DNA from: Parvularcula sp. LCG005
GTDB taxonomy: Bacteria; Pseudomonadota; Alphaproteobacteria; Caulobacterales; Parvularculaceae
DNA: 64,000 bases
Direction of reading: 5' to 3'
Assembly (NCBI RefSeq): GCF_032930845.1
Contig: NZ_CP136758.1
Location: forward strand, 1,627,001-1,691,000
Of the stretch, positions 53,299-61,722 are shown piece by piece. Positions within the stretch are counted from its first letter, which is position 1. Each line of letters begins with the position of its first letter. Made by a program: the position numbers and the translations under genes. The notes below the pieces were generated by a model, which made no database searches, was not told the DNA's origin, and saw only the letters and a list, made by a program, of their open reading frames with translations.

Positions 53299-54308
53299 CA
53301 GATTTCCTGCCCCTGCTTCACCGGGCCGCCAGCGGCACGGCGCTCACCCCTGAAGAAATGACGAGCGCCTTTGAACAGCTCCTGGCTGGCAGCGTCGATC
53401 CGGTTCAGGCCGGTGCGTTTCTGACCGCGCTCAAGGTCCGGGGCGAAACGCCGGGCGAAATCGCGGCAGCGGCAATGGCCATGCGGGCCGCCGCCATTCA
53501 GATTGACGGCGTCGAAGGGGCCGTCGACACCTGCGGCACTGGCGGCGACGGGGCCAACACCTACAACATCTCCACAGCCGTGGCGCTTGTCCTCGCGGCC
53601 TGCGGTGTGCCCGTGGCCAAGCACGGCAACAGGGCGGCAAGCTCCATGACCGGCACGGCCGACGTGTTCGCAGAACTTGGCGTGAACATCGAACTGTCAC
53701 CAGAGAAAGCCCAAGCCTGCCTCGAAGAGGTCGGGCTCGCCTTCCTGTTTGCCCGCAACCATCATCCGGCAATGAAATTCGTCGCGCCGATCCGCTCGAC
53801 CCTCGGCATTCGCACGCTCTTCAATCTGCTCGGCCCCCTGACCAATCCCGCTGGCGCACGGCGCCAGCTATTGGGTGTTTATGATGAGGCGCTGGTGCGG
53901 CCGATCGCTGAAACGCTGAAGGCGCTCGGCAGCAAGCGTGCCTTTGTCGTGCATGGCGATGACGGGCTTGACGAGCTGACCGTCACCGGCGGCTCGCATG
54001 TCTGTGTGCTGAAGGACGGCAAGATCGAGGAATGGGTCCTCACGCCCGAAGACGCCGGTTTGGACAGGCACCCCGGCGAAGCCCTGACTGGCGGGGACGC
54101 CGCAACCAACGCCAAGGCGCTCCGCGAAGTTCTCGAGGGCAAGAAGTCAGCCTATCGGGACGCGGTGGTGCTGAACACGGCCGCTGGCTTAATCGTCTCT
54201 GGCAAGGAAGACGATATCGAAGAGGCCGCCCGAAGGGCCGAAAAAGCCATCGATAGCGGAGCCGCAGCGAAGAAACTTGAAGCCCTTATTCAGTACACAA
54301 ATTCATGA
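53295..54308 (+). CDS. trpD: Anthranilate phosphoribosyltransferase
   Basis: TrpD joins anthranilate to PRPP. The 337-residue protein has the glycine-rich PRPP loop in [17 protein letters not shown] and then [16 protein letters not shown], with [10 protein letters not shown] later. It overlaps trpG and trpC by 4 bases each, making trpGDC one translational unit. Confidence 0.96.
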   Translation: MTDFLPLLHRAASGTALTPEEMTSAFEQLLAGSVDPVQAGAFLTALKVRGETPGEIAAAAMAMRAAAIQIDGVEGAVDTCGTGGDGANTYNISTAVALVLAACGVPVAKHGNRAASSMTGTADVFAELGVNIELSPEKAQACLEEVGLAFLFARNHHPAMKFVAPIRSTLGIRTLFNLLGPLTNPAGARRQLLGVYDEALVRPIAETLKALGSKRAFVVHGDDGLDELTVTGGSHVCVLKDGKIEEWVLTPEDAGLDRHPGEALTGGDAATNAKALREVLEGKKSAYRDAVVLNTAAGLIVSGKEDDIEEAARRAEKAIDSGAAAKKLEALIQYTNS

Positions 54309-55087
54309 CCATTCTCGACGATATCATCGAATACAAGAAGGTTGAGGTCCAGAAGGCGAAAGCCGAACGCTCTCCGGCTTCTATTGATCGGGATGCCCAC
54401 GACACCGGGCCGGTGCGCGGCTTTGCCTCGGCGCTTGATGACAAGGCGGCGGAGGGGTTCGCGCTGATCGCAGAGATCAAGAAGGCGAGCCCGTCCAAGG
54501 GGCTGATCCGCGCTGACTTTGATCCGCCGCGTCTGGCCGAAGACTATGCCGAGGGCGGCGCGGCATGCCTGTCCATCCTGACCGACACACCGGCATTTCA
54601 GGGGCACCCGGATTTTCTGATCGCTGCCCGGGCCGCGGTCGACCTGCCATGCCTGCGCAAGGATTTCATGATCGATCCCTATCAGATGGGTGAAGCGCGC
54701 AGCTGGGGCGCCGATGCAGTCCTCCTGATTATGGCCGTCCTGTCCGATGCACAGGCGGCGGAGCTTTACGCCGCGGCGCGGGAATATGACCTTGATGTCC
54801 TGATCGAAGTGCACGACGAAGCCGAGCTGAAACGCGCCCTGAAACTGCCGGGCGGGATGCTGGGCGTGAACAACCGCAACCTCCATACGTTCGAGACGGA
54901 TCTGGCGGTATCAGAACGCCTGGCCCAACGGTCCGAAGGCCGACCCATTGTCGGTGAGAGCGGTATCGCCTCCCACGACGATTGTGTGCGGTTGGCAAAA
55001 TCCAAAATTCGCCGCTTCCTGGTCGGTGAAAGCCTGATGCGGCAACCGAATGTCAGGGATGCAACGCGGGCGCTGCTGGGGCTGTGA
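54305..55087 (+). CDS. trpC: Indole-3-glycerol phosphate synthase
   Basis: TrpC closes the indole ring in the fourth step of tryptophan synthesis. The 260-residue TIM barrel has the catalytic Lys residues in [10 protein letters not shown] and [11 protein letters not shown], Glu in VLIEVHDE and the motif [10 protein letters not shown], then GESGI. The stop overlaps the GTG start of the DUF1697 gene. Confidence 0.96.
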   Translation: MTILDDIIEYKKVEVQKAKAERSPASIDRDAHDTGPVRGFASALDDKAAEGFALIAEIKKASPSKGLIRADFDPPRLAEDYAEGGAACLSILTDTPAFQGHPDFLIAARAAVDLPCLRKDFMIDPYQMGEARSWGADAVLLIMAVLSDAQAAELYAAAREYDLDVLIEVHDEAELKRALKLPGGMLGVNNRNLHTFETDLAVSERLAQRSEGRPIVGESGIASHDDCVRLAKSKIRRFLVGESLMRQPNVRDATRALLGL

Positions 55088-55620
55088 CCCGTTGGGCCGC
55101 ATTTCTGCGCGGCGTCAATGTCGGGGGCCATGGCAAACTGCCCATGAAGGACCTCCGTGCGCGGATGGATGAAGCGGGCTTTTCCGATGTCGCGACCTAT
55201 ATTCAGAGCGGTAATGTGGTGTTTGACCGCGCCGGAGAACCTGCATCTGTCGAAAAGAAGCTTTCGATACTGATCGAGGATCATTTCGGTCTTCGCCCGC
55301 CAATGCGGTTGATGACGCTCGCAGCCCTCATTGACGCAGAAGCGCAAAATCCTTATCCCAACCCCGCCGAGTTGAAACACGTCCATCTGTGGTTTCTGGC
55401 ATCTGCGCCTGCGACTCCGGATCTGGAGGCCCTTCAGGCCCTGAAAATACCGGGTGAAGTGTTTGTGCTGCAGACGGATATTTTCTACCTTCATGCCCCA
55501 GAGGGCATTGGCCAGTCGAAGCTCGCCGACAAGGTCGAGCGCCATCTCGGCGTCTCGGGAACCGCGCGAAATCTGCGCACCGTGAGAGCGATGCTTGAGC
55601 TGGCGGGCCGCAAAAGCTGA
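55084..55620 (+). CDS. DUF1697 family protein
   Basis: A 178-residue soluble protein matching DUF1697: [18 protein letters not shown] at the N-terminus, then YIQSGNVVF. Function is unknown. A GTG start overlaps the trpC stop, so it joins the trp operon. moaC and moeA, which I recall between trpC and lexA in many alphaproteobacteria, are replaced by this gene. Confidence 0.85.
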   Translation: MTRWAAFLRGVNVGGHGKLPMKDLRARMDEAGFSDVATYIQSGNVVFDRAGEPASVEKKLSILIEDHFGLRPPMRLMTLAALIDAEAQNPYPNPAELKHVHLWFLASAPATPDLEALQALKIPGEVFVLQTDIFYLHAPEGIGQSKLADKVERHLGVSGTARNLRTVRAMLELAGRKS

Positions 55621-55640
55621 TCCGTCTACACCTGAGGGTG

Positions 55641-55669
55641 TTGACCGGCAAAAAGAACAACCCTAGAAC
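55641..55669 (+). promoter_or_regulatory. lexA promoter with SOS box
   Basis: TTGACC (55641-55646) and TAGAAC (55664-55669) are 17 bases apart. A LexA operator of the alphaproteobacterial type, GAAC-N7-GAAC (55655-55658 and 55666-55669), covers the -10 region. LexA bound there would block its own promoter. Confidence 0.8.
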
Positions 55670-55728
55670 GATCACGATTTGTTCTTGACGTGAAGGGCGT
55701 GTGCCCTTGCGCGCAGAAAGGAAAACCA

Positions 55729-56421
55729 ATGCTGACGACGAAGCAGCATGCGCTGCTCGTGTTTATTCATGAGCGTCTTCAGGCCACCGGCGTGTCGCCC
55801 TCATTCGAAGAGATGAAAGAGGCGCTGGATCTGAAATCCAAGTCGGGCATTCACCGGCTGATCACGGCTTTGGAGGAGCGCGGCTTTCTGCGCCGCCTGC
55901 CCCACAAGGCGCGGGCGCTTGAAGTGGTGAAACTGCCCGATGCGATGGCGGCGAAACCCAAGAAACAGCCCTTTGTGCCGGAAGTCATTGAAGGCAGCCG
56001 ATCCAAGGTCCCTACGTCGCTGCGCCCTGCCAATGATGGTATGGAAGAGCTGTCCGTTCTCGGACGGATCGCGGCGGGTACACCGATCGCGGCGATACAG
56101 CATGAACAGAACCGGATCATGGTGCCAGCGGCCATGTTGGGCACCGGCGAGCATTTCGCGCTTGAGGTTCAGGGCGATTCGATGATCGACGCCGGTATTC
56201 ACGACGGCGATACGGTCGTGATCCAGCGCTGTGACGATGCCCCTAATGGCGACATTATCGTCGCGCTGATCGAGGATGAAGAGGCAACGCTTAAGCGTAT
56301 CCGCCGCAAGGGCAATTCGATTGCTCTGGAAGCGGCCAACCCCGCCTACGAAACACGGATCTTCGGGCCCAATCAGGTCAAGGTACAGGGGCGTCTGCGC
56401 GGCCTGATCCGGCTTTACTGA
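55729..56421 (+). CDS. lexA: SOS repressor LexA
   Basis: The 230-residue repressor controls the DNA-damage response. The winged-helix DNA-binding domain (about 1-70) contains [20 protein letters not shown]. The C-terminal peptidase domain has the Ala-Gly self-cleavage site (A116-G117 in IAAGTPIA), catalytic Ser151 (QGDSMID) and Lys189 (ATLKRI). The ATG at 55729 begins [10 protein letters not shown]; the frame opens 39 bases earlier. The operator upstream indicates self-repression. Confidence 0.96.
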   Translation: MLTTKQHALLVFIHERLQATGVSPSFEEMKEALDLKSKSGIHRLITALEERGFLRRLPHKARALEVVKLPDAMAAKPKKQPFVPEVIEGSRSKVPTSLRPANDGMEELSVLGRIAAGTPIAAIQHEQNRIMVPAAMLGTGEHFALEVQGDSMIDAGIHDGDTVVIQRCDDAPNGDIIVALIEDEEATLKRIRRKGNSIALEAANPAYETRIFGPNQVKVQGRLRGLIRLY

Positions 56422-56428
56422 TGCTCTG

Positions 56429-56457
56429 GGTGCGGACGGCGATTGGCCAGCCGCACC
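56429..56457. terminator. Hairpin between convergent lexA and baiN-like genes
   Basis: GGTGCGG (56429-56435) pairs with CCGCACC (56451-56457), with an inner GGC/GCC pairing. It fills the 36-base gap between the stops of the two convergent genes. There is no U run in either direction, so termination may need Rho or the stem alone. Confidence 0.45.
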
Positions 56458-57636
56458 TCAGTCGGCCGTCGCGGCGGCGTGGGCGCTGGCCCAGGCCCAT
56501 TGGAAATTATAGCCGCCCAGCCAGCCTGTGACGTCCACCGCTTCACCGATGAAATAGAGGCCCGGACAGGTGCGGCTCTCCATGGTTTTGGACGACAGCC
56601 CCTTGGTGTCGATACCGCCAATCGTGACCTCTGCCGTCCGCCAGCCCTCCGTATCGGTGGGACGAACCACCCAGTCCGACAGTTTGGCGGCGATCTCTTC
56701 CAGTCGCTTGTTGGACGTGTCGGCCAGCTTCAATCCGGTCGGCACGATCCCCTCGGCGACCAGCATGGCAGCGAGGCGGGCGGGCAGGATCATCTCAATG
56801 GCTGTGTCGAGAAACTTGCGCGGGTGCTCCTCTTTCAGGTCGATCAGCGATTTGCCTGCCAGGAGATCGATGTGCACCGTCTCTCCGGGATACCAGTAGC
56901 TTGAGACCTGCAACATCGCCGGACCCGACAGGCCGCGATGGGTGAACAGCAACGCCTCGTCAAACGCTGGTCCCTGCGCGACCGCCCTGACGGGTGTCGA
57001 GACACCTGAGATCGACGAAAAGCGCTCTTTCTCCTCCCCCTGAAAAATGAATGGGACCAGACCCGCGCGCGGGGTGATAACCCGGTGACCGAACTGGCGC
57101 GCCACCTCATAGGCAAAGGCGCTGGCCCCGATGGCCGGTATCGACAATCCGCCCGTGGCAATGATCAGGCGTTCAGCCTCGATCAGCCCTTCATTGGTCT
57201 GGACCCGGAAATGATTGTCGGCGTGCTGAATGCCGGTCACGCTCGTCTGGAGCCGCAGGGTCGCCCCGCCTTCCCGCATCTCATCGAACAGAAGGTCGAT
57301 GACCGCACCCGATTTCTGGTCACAGAAAAGCTGACCCAACCCCTTGTCGGTCCAGCTGAGCCCGTGTTTTTTCATCAGGTCGCAGAACTGCGCAGGCGTG
57401 TAGCGAGCAAGTGCAGACTTCGCGAAATGCTCATTCTCGCTGATGAAATTGTGGGGTGCCGTATGGATATTGGTGAAGTTGCACCGCCCACCGCCGGAGA
57501 TGCGCACTTTCTCCGCAGGCTTCTTGGCATGGTCGATGACCAGCACGGACCGCCCGCGCGCCGATGCCAGACCAGCATAAAACAGCCCGGCTGCACCGCC
57601 GCCAATGACCAGATTGTCGATTTTCAGTGTTCTCAT
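56458..57636 (-). CDS. HI0933/BaiN-type NAD(P)/FAD oxidoreductase
   Basis: A 392-residue flavoprotein of the HI0933 (YhiN/BaiN) family. It has the FAD motif GGGAAGLF, then KVRISGGGRCNFTN, a central insert of beta sequence, a TGGLSIPAIGASAFAY segment and the C-terminal FAD motif GEAVDVTGWLGGYNFQWAWAS. The reaction is unknown in most members. It converges with lexA. Confidence 0.88.
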   Translation of the reverse strand: MRTLKIDNLVIGGGAAGLFYAGLASARGRSVLVIDHAKKPAEKVRISGGGRCNFTNIHTAPHNFISENEHFAKSALARYTPAQFCDLMKKHGLSWTDKGLGQLFCDQKSGAVIDLLFDEMREGGATLRLQTSVTGIQHADNHFRVQTNEGLIEAERLIIATGGLSIPAIGASAFAYEVARQFGHRVITPRAGLVPFIFQGEEKERFSSISGVSTPVRAVAQGPAFDEALLFTHRGLSGPAMLQVSSYWYPGETVHIDLLAGKSLIDLKEEHPRKFLDTAIEMILPARLAAMLVAEGIVPTGLKLADTSNKRLEEIAAKLSDWVVRPTDTEGWRTAEVTIGGIDTKGLSSKTMESRTCPGLYFIGEAVDVTGWLGGYNFQWAWASAHAAATAD

Positions 57637-57688
57637 GCCGCCTTAAGGCAGCAAAGCGGTCATGACGCAAGCGGGGCTGTCGCCAGGG

Positions 57689-59221
57689 TCAATAAGGCTG
57701 GCATACCTCATCCAGAAAGGCGGTCGCCTGCTCGCGGATCTCTTTTTTCTCGGCCTCGTCTTTCCGATCGAGATTTTTCATCATCATCGACATGCGCTGG
57801 TTGCCGCGGAACTTCTCCTCATTGCGAATGAGAAAATCCCAGTACAGATAATTGAACGGGCAGGCGCCCTCGCCCAGTTTCTTGGACACCGAGTATTTGC
57901 AGCTTTTGCAATAGTTCGACATCCGATTGATATACGCCCCGGACGCCGCATAAGGCTTGGTACCGACCACACCGCCATCAGCCCAGATGGCCATGCCGTG
58001 GGTGTTGGGCAGCTGCACCCATTCATAGGCATCAGCATAGACAATCAGGTACCATTCATTGATGGCGTCCGGCGCAATGCCAGCCAACAGTGCGAAATTG
58101 CCGGTGATCATCAGCCGCTGAATATGGTGAGCATAGGCATGATCGCGGGTCGTTCGAACGGCTTCGGAGACGCAGTGCATGTCCGTCTCAGCCGTCCAGT
58201 AAAAGGCCGGCAGCGGACGATCCGCGTTCAGCGCATTTTTTTCCTTATAGCCCGGCATCTCCAGCCAATAGACACCTCGGATAAATTCCCGCCAGCCAAT
58301 GATCTGGCGAATAAACCCTTCTGCGGCATTGAGCGGCACATCACCGGCGCGGTACGCCTCATCTGCCGCCCAGCAGACTTCCAGCGGGGTGAGAAGGCCC
58401 ACGTTTATGTAGGCCGACAACAGCGAGTGGTTGAGAAAGTCCTCTCCCGTCGCCAGCGCATCCTGATAATCGCCAAACCCCGGCAGCGCCTTTTCGACGA
58501 AATCATCGAGCTGTTTGAGCGCGCCGTCGCGGTGCACTTCATAGCGGAAATCGTCGAGCGTGCCGAAATGATCAGAAAACTGATCTTCCACCAGATCAAT
58601 GACCTCACGCGTCAGTGCATTGGGGCGTACGCCCTTGCGGTCGGGCGCTTCGTAACCCTTGGGCAGTTTCTTCCGGTTCTCTGCATCGAAATTCCACTGC
58701 CCGCCGACAGGGTCATCGCCATTCATCAACAGCCCGGTCTTCTTGCGCATTTCGCGGTAGAAATACTCCATGATGAGGCCCTTGCGCCCGGCGGCCCATT
58801 GCTCGAACTCCTCAAGGCTGCAGACAAACCGGTCATCATCACAGATCTGGACAGGGCAATCGAGCCGATCAGACCAGTCCGCCATCTCTTCAGCCAGCCG
58901 ATATTCTCCCGGCGCCGTCAGGGCGACCCGCTCCAGCGACAGATCCGACATGGCCCGCGTCACCTCGCCCAACAGGCTGCCTGAGTTATCGGGGTCATCA
59001 ATAGCGACATAGCGGACCGTCACCCCCTCTTCCTCGAGCGCTTTGGCAAAATGGCGCATGGCGGAGAACAGAAACGCAATCTTTTGCTTGTGATGTTTCA
59101 CATAAGTGGCCTCGCCCATGACCTCGGCCATCAGCACCACGTCCTTTTCAGGATCAAGGTCAGTCAGGCTTGGCAAAGCCCGTGTTAACTGATCTGCGAG
59201 TACAAGGCGTAGGACTGTCAT
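57689..59221 (-). CDS. phrB: Iron-sulfur (6-4) photolyase / cryptochrome
   Basis: The 510-residue protein belongs to the FeS-BCP group of bacterial photolyases, which use blue light and FAD to repair (6-4) photoproducts. Four Cys that ligate a [4Fe-4S] cluster are present: C350 in TDMHCVSE, C438 and C441 in NYCKSCKY, and C454 in EGACPFNY. The same numbering is known for Agrobacterium PhrB. The flavin region GWREFIRGVYW and THGMAIWADGGV are present. The ATG at 59221 (MTVLRLVLAD) is the natural start. Confidence 0.9.
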   Translation of the reverse strand: MTVLRLVLADQLTRALPSLTDLDPEKDVVLMAEVMGEATYVKHHKQKIAFLFSAMRHFAKALEEEGVTVRYVAIDDPDNSGSLLGEVTRAMSDLSLERVALTAPGEYRLAEEMADWSDRLDCPVQICDDDRFVCSLEEFEQWAAGRKGLIMEYFYREMRKKTGLLMNGDDPVGGQWNFDAENRKKLPKGYEAPDRKGVRPNALTREVIDLVEDQFSDHFGTLDDFRYEVHRDGALKQLDDFVEKALPGFGDYQDALATGEDFLNHSLLSAYINVGLLTPLEVCWAADEAYRAGDVPLNAAEGFIRQIIGWREFIRGVYWLEMPGYKEKNALNADRPLPAFYWTAETDMHCVSEAVRTTRDHAYAHHIQRLMITGNFALLAGIAPDAINEWYLIVYADAYEWVQLPNTHGMAIWADGGVVGTKPYAASGAYINRMSNYCKSCKYSVSKKLGEGACPFNYLYWDFLIRNEEKFRGNQRMSMMMKNLDRKDEAEKKEIREQATAFLDEVCQPY

Positions 59222-59299
59222 TGAAAAGGACCTCTCCGAGCGACACCTAGAGCGGTGGATCGGGGTGACGATGCGACAGTTTGGAAGATGGAGACCACT

Positions 59300-59626
59300 A
59301 TGGATCAGTGGATTGTCATTGCCGGCCTTGTCACCGCCCTCGTCGTGGTGGCCAGCTTCCTGAAAACGATCGCTGGCGGCGCGTTGCGCTACCTTCTGTT
59401 TTTCGTGTTTGCCGCGTTGGTGATGCAGCGCATGACCGGCCAGAACGACTTCGATTTCATGAGCGTCGACATGACGGCCCAACTGGCCGCCATCGCCGGT
59501 GTCGCCTTTGTGATCACCGTGGTGCTGATGACCGTGCTGTTCCGGAACAGCCGGATGAAATTCCTGCTGTTCCCGACCCTGGGCTTTGGCACCACCTTTG
59601 CCGTGACATCCGTCTGGCTTGGCTGA
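59300..59626 (+). CDS. Small polytopic membrane protein
   Basis: An unrecognised 108-residue protein with three or four hydrophobic segments (about 5-25, 30-44, 60-80 and 88-105). The ATG at 59300 follows TGGAG by 6 bases; another ATG lies at 59288. It is divergent from the photolyase gene and convergent with the nfeD-like gene, so it is transcribed alone. Confidence 0.6.
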   Translation: MDQWIVIAGLVTALVVVASFLKTIAGGALRYLLFFVFAALVMQRMTGQNDFDFMSVDMTAQLAAIAGVAFVITVVLMTVLFRNSRMKFLLFPTLGFGTTFAVTSVWLG

Positions 59627-59629
59627 CGC

Positions 59630-60097
59630 CTAGATCGCGTTGACGATCAGCACGGTGCCGTCCGTGCCGACAACTTCTACTGCTGCGCCGTCCGTCAGGG
59701 GGCTCGACTGCAGTGTCCGCGCGGACCATTCGGTGTCGCCAAGACGCACGCGGCCCTGCCCGGCTTCAAATGTGCCTGCAACAGTGCCCCGCTTGCCCAG
59801 CTTGCCCGCCGCAAAATCATTCAGCCCTGGCTTGTCCGTGATGGTCTTGTTGAACCAGCGGTCAGCATAGGGGCGCCCGACGATCCCCAGCCCTACCGTC
59901 AAGGCGGCGAACAGCAGCCACTGGGTCAGCCATTGGCCATCGAGCTGCACCGTCGTGATAAGGCCCAGCAGCCCCGCGGCAATCGCAGGCCAGAGAAGGA
60001 AGGTGGTCCCAGTCATGATCTCCAGGATCAGAAGGACCGCCCCCAGGACAAACCAGGCCCAGAAGGGCATGTCGCTCAAGAACCCAATGATATCCAT
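59630..60097 (-). CDS. NfeD family membrane protein
   Basis: A 155-residue short NfeD: three membrane helices (about 10-30, 35-55 and 58-78), then a small OB-fold domain (GKRGTVAGTFEAGQGRVRLG and WSARTL). NfeD proteins pair with SPFH/stomatin-like proteins. It is 19 bases after the SPFH gene in the same operon. The ATG at 60097 is the likely start; the frame extends to 60202 into that gene. Confidence 0.88.
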   Translation of the reverse strand: MDIIGFLSDMPFWAWFVLGAVLLILEIMTGTTFLLWPAIAAGLLGLITTVQLDGQWLTQWLLFAALTVGLGIVGRPYADRWFNKTITDKPGLNDFAAGKLGKRGTVAGTFEAGQGRVRLGDTEWSARTLQSSPLTDGAAVEVVGTDGTVLIVNAI

Positions 60098-60116
60098 GAT
60101 CTGTCCTTTCGGGCTG

Positions 60117-61082
60117 TTAGCTGGTCGTCCGCGGGACCGACGTCGTTTCCACGTTTGATGGCTTGTCGGCCGGGGTGTTGAAGGCGTTCCGCGCCAGCTC
60201 ACCCAGTCCGCCCACCGTGGCGGCCAGGGCGGTCAGCTCGGTTGGGACGATGATCAGCTTCTGGTTTGGCGCCTTGGCCAGGCTTTCGAAGGCTTCAACA
60301 TAGCGCTGGGCCACGAAGTAATTGATTGCCTGCACATCACCCACGCGGATGGCTTCGGACACCATGGCCGTTGCCTTGGCTTCTGCCTCGGCTTCCCGCT
60401 CGCGGGCCTCTGAGTCGCGGAACGCCGCTTCCCGGCGGCCTTCGGCCTCAAGGATCTTCGACTGTTTCTCGCCTTCGGCGCGCAGGATCGCAGAGTTCCG
60501 GTCGCCTTCCGCCTGCAGAATTTCCGCACGCTTCAGCCGCTCGGCCTTCATCTGACGGGCCATGGCCTCCGTGATGTCCATAGGCGGCGCCAGGTCCTTG
60601 ATCTCGACGCGTGTGACCTTCACACCCCATGGCGTCGTCGCGGAATCGATCACGCGCAGCAGTCGTTCGTTGATATCGTCGCGATTGGACAGCACCTCAT
60701 CAAGATCCAGCGATCCGATGACGGAGCGAATGTTGGTCTGCGCGAGGTTCGAGATGGCGCGGATCAGATCCGTCACCTCATAGGCCGCCTGCGCCGCGTC
60801 CACCACATGGATGAAGGCTACGGCGTCCGCATGGACCATCGCGTTGTCGCGGGTGATGACCTCCTGCCCTTCAATGTCGAGCACCTGTTCCATCATGTTC
60901 ATCTTGCGACCCACACGGTCGATGAACGGCATCAGGATGTGCAGGCCCGGCGGCAGTGTCTTGGTGTAACGACCGAACCGTTCGACCGTGTAATGATAGC
61001 CCTGCGGCACGATCTTCACGATCGAATTGATGATGAACAATGCCAGTACGACAAAGGTGACGGCGACGCCGATATATTCCAT
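60117..61082 (-). CDS. qmcA: SPFH/Band 7 (stomatin-like, QmcA) protein
   Basis: The 321-residue protein has an N-terminal membrane anchor (about 5-24) and a Band 7 domain (VPQGYHYTVERFGRYTKTLP at the start). An Ala/Glu/Arg-rich coiled coil follows (ILQAEGDRNSAILRAEGEKQ and on), then a short C-terminal part. It should oligomerise at the inner membrane and partner the NfeD protein. No protease domain is present. Confidence 0.9.
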   Translation of the reverse strand: MEYIGVAVTFVVLALFIINSIVKIVPQGYHYTVERFGRYTKTLPPGLHILMPFIDRVGRKMNMMEQVLDIEGQEVITRDNAMVHADAVAFIHVVDAAQAAYEVTDLIRAISNLAQTNIRSVIGSLDLDEVLSNRDDINERLLRVIDSATTPWGVKVTRVEIKDLAPPMDITEAMARQMKAERLKRAEILQAEGDRNSAILRAEGEKQSKILEAEGRREAAFRDSEAREREAEAEAKATAMVSEAIRVGDVQAINYFVAQRYVEAFESLAKAPNQKLIIVPTELTALAATVGGLGELARNAFNTPADKPSNVETTSVPRTTS

Positions 61083-61201
61083 GGAGACGTTCCCTTCTGC
61101 GATCCCTCTTCACAGGGTGTATCTATGAGATGGTGACCGAACGGTAAGTTTTCATCCCCGTCAGATTTTTTTTCGTTTTTTCCACATTGAGGGGTTGTCA
61201 A

Positions 61202-61236
61202 TTAAGGATTCGTTAACTAGTTATTGTGCTGATAAT
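61202..61236 (+). promoter_or_regulatory. CtrA-type box with GANTC site and -10
   Basis: TTAA-N7-TTAAC (61202-61217) matches the full CtrA binding motif. Its spacer holds GATTC (61207-61211), a CcrM methylation site. GATAAT at 61231-61236 is placed so that the box would overlap the -35 position, the layout of CtrA-activated promoters. It lies about 70 bases before the next small gene. Confidence 0.6.
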
Positions 61237-61288
61237 TCGTATACAAACGGCTTTATCAATTTTTTGTACTTAGACATAGGAGGGCTTA

Positions 61289-61537
61289 ATGCCGTATCTA
61301 AAAACAGACTCAGTCACTGACCAATCGATCGGGGGCTACAAAATTGAGATTTTCGGGATCGATCCGACAGATGAAGATTGTTTAGTTGGAACTGTCGATC
61401 TGCCCGCTAGCGGCAGGATGGATGCGAAATGGAATCTAAATGGAATCCATCGCGGTGGAACTGACGACTCAAATCTAAATTTGAACAACCCACCGTTGTC
61501 CGAAATCAAGTCTCTCGCCGAGAAACTTCGGGCCTAA
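61289..61537 (+). CDS. Small orphan protein, 82 residues
   Basis: I do not recognise this protein. It is soluble and acidic (MPYLKTDSVTDQSIGGYKIE and on), with an Asp/Asn-rich middle and a helical C-terminus (LSEIKSLAEKLRA). A strong TAGGAGG ribosome site at about 61277-61283 supports the start. The gene is AT-rich compared with its neighbours, and a CtrA-like promoter precedes it. Confidence 0.65.
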   Translation: MPYLKTDSVTDQSIGGYKIEIFGIDPTDEDCLVGTVDLPASGRMDAKWNLNGIHRGGTDDSNLNLNNPPLSEIKSLAEKLRA

Positions 61538-61722
61538 ACATTTGATCTTACGCGAGTAATGTGCGTCGCATCTGGCGTAAACCATGCGCCTTTTGCGGTC
61601 ACAGCCAAAATTCTCAATGTCTGCAAGCTTCTGGTCCTTTTTCATGCGGTCGAGGCAACCACCCAACTTGCCCCGACCGGCGCTTTGCGGTTAACTTTTC
61701 CCAGCGCGATGGGGTTGGTTTC

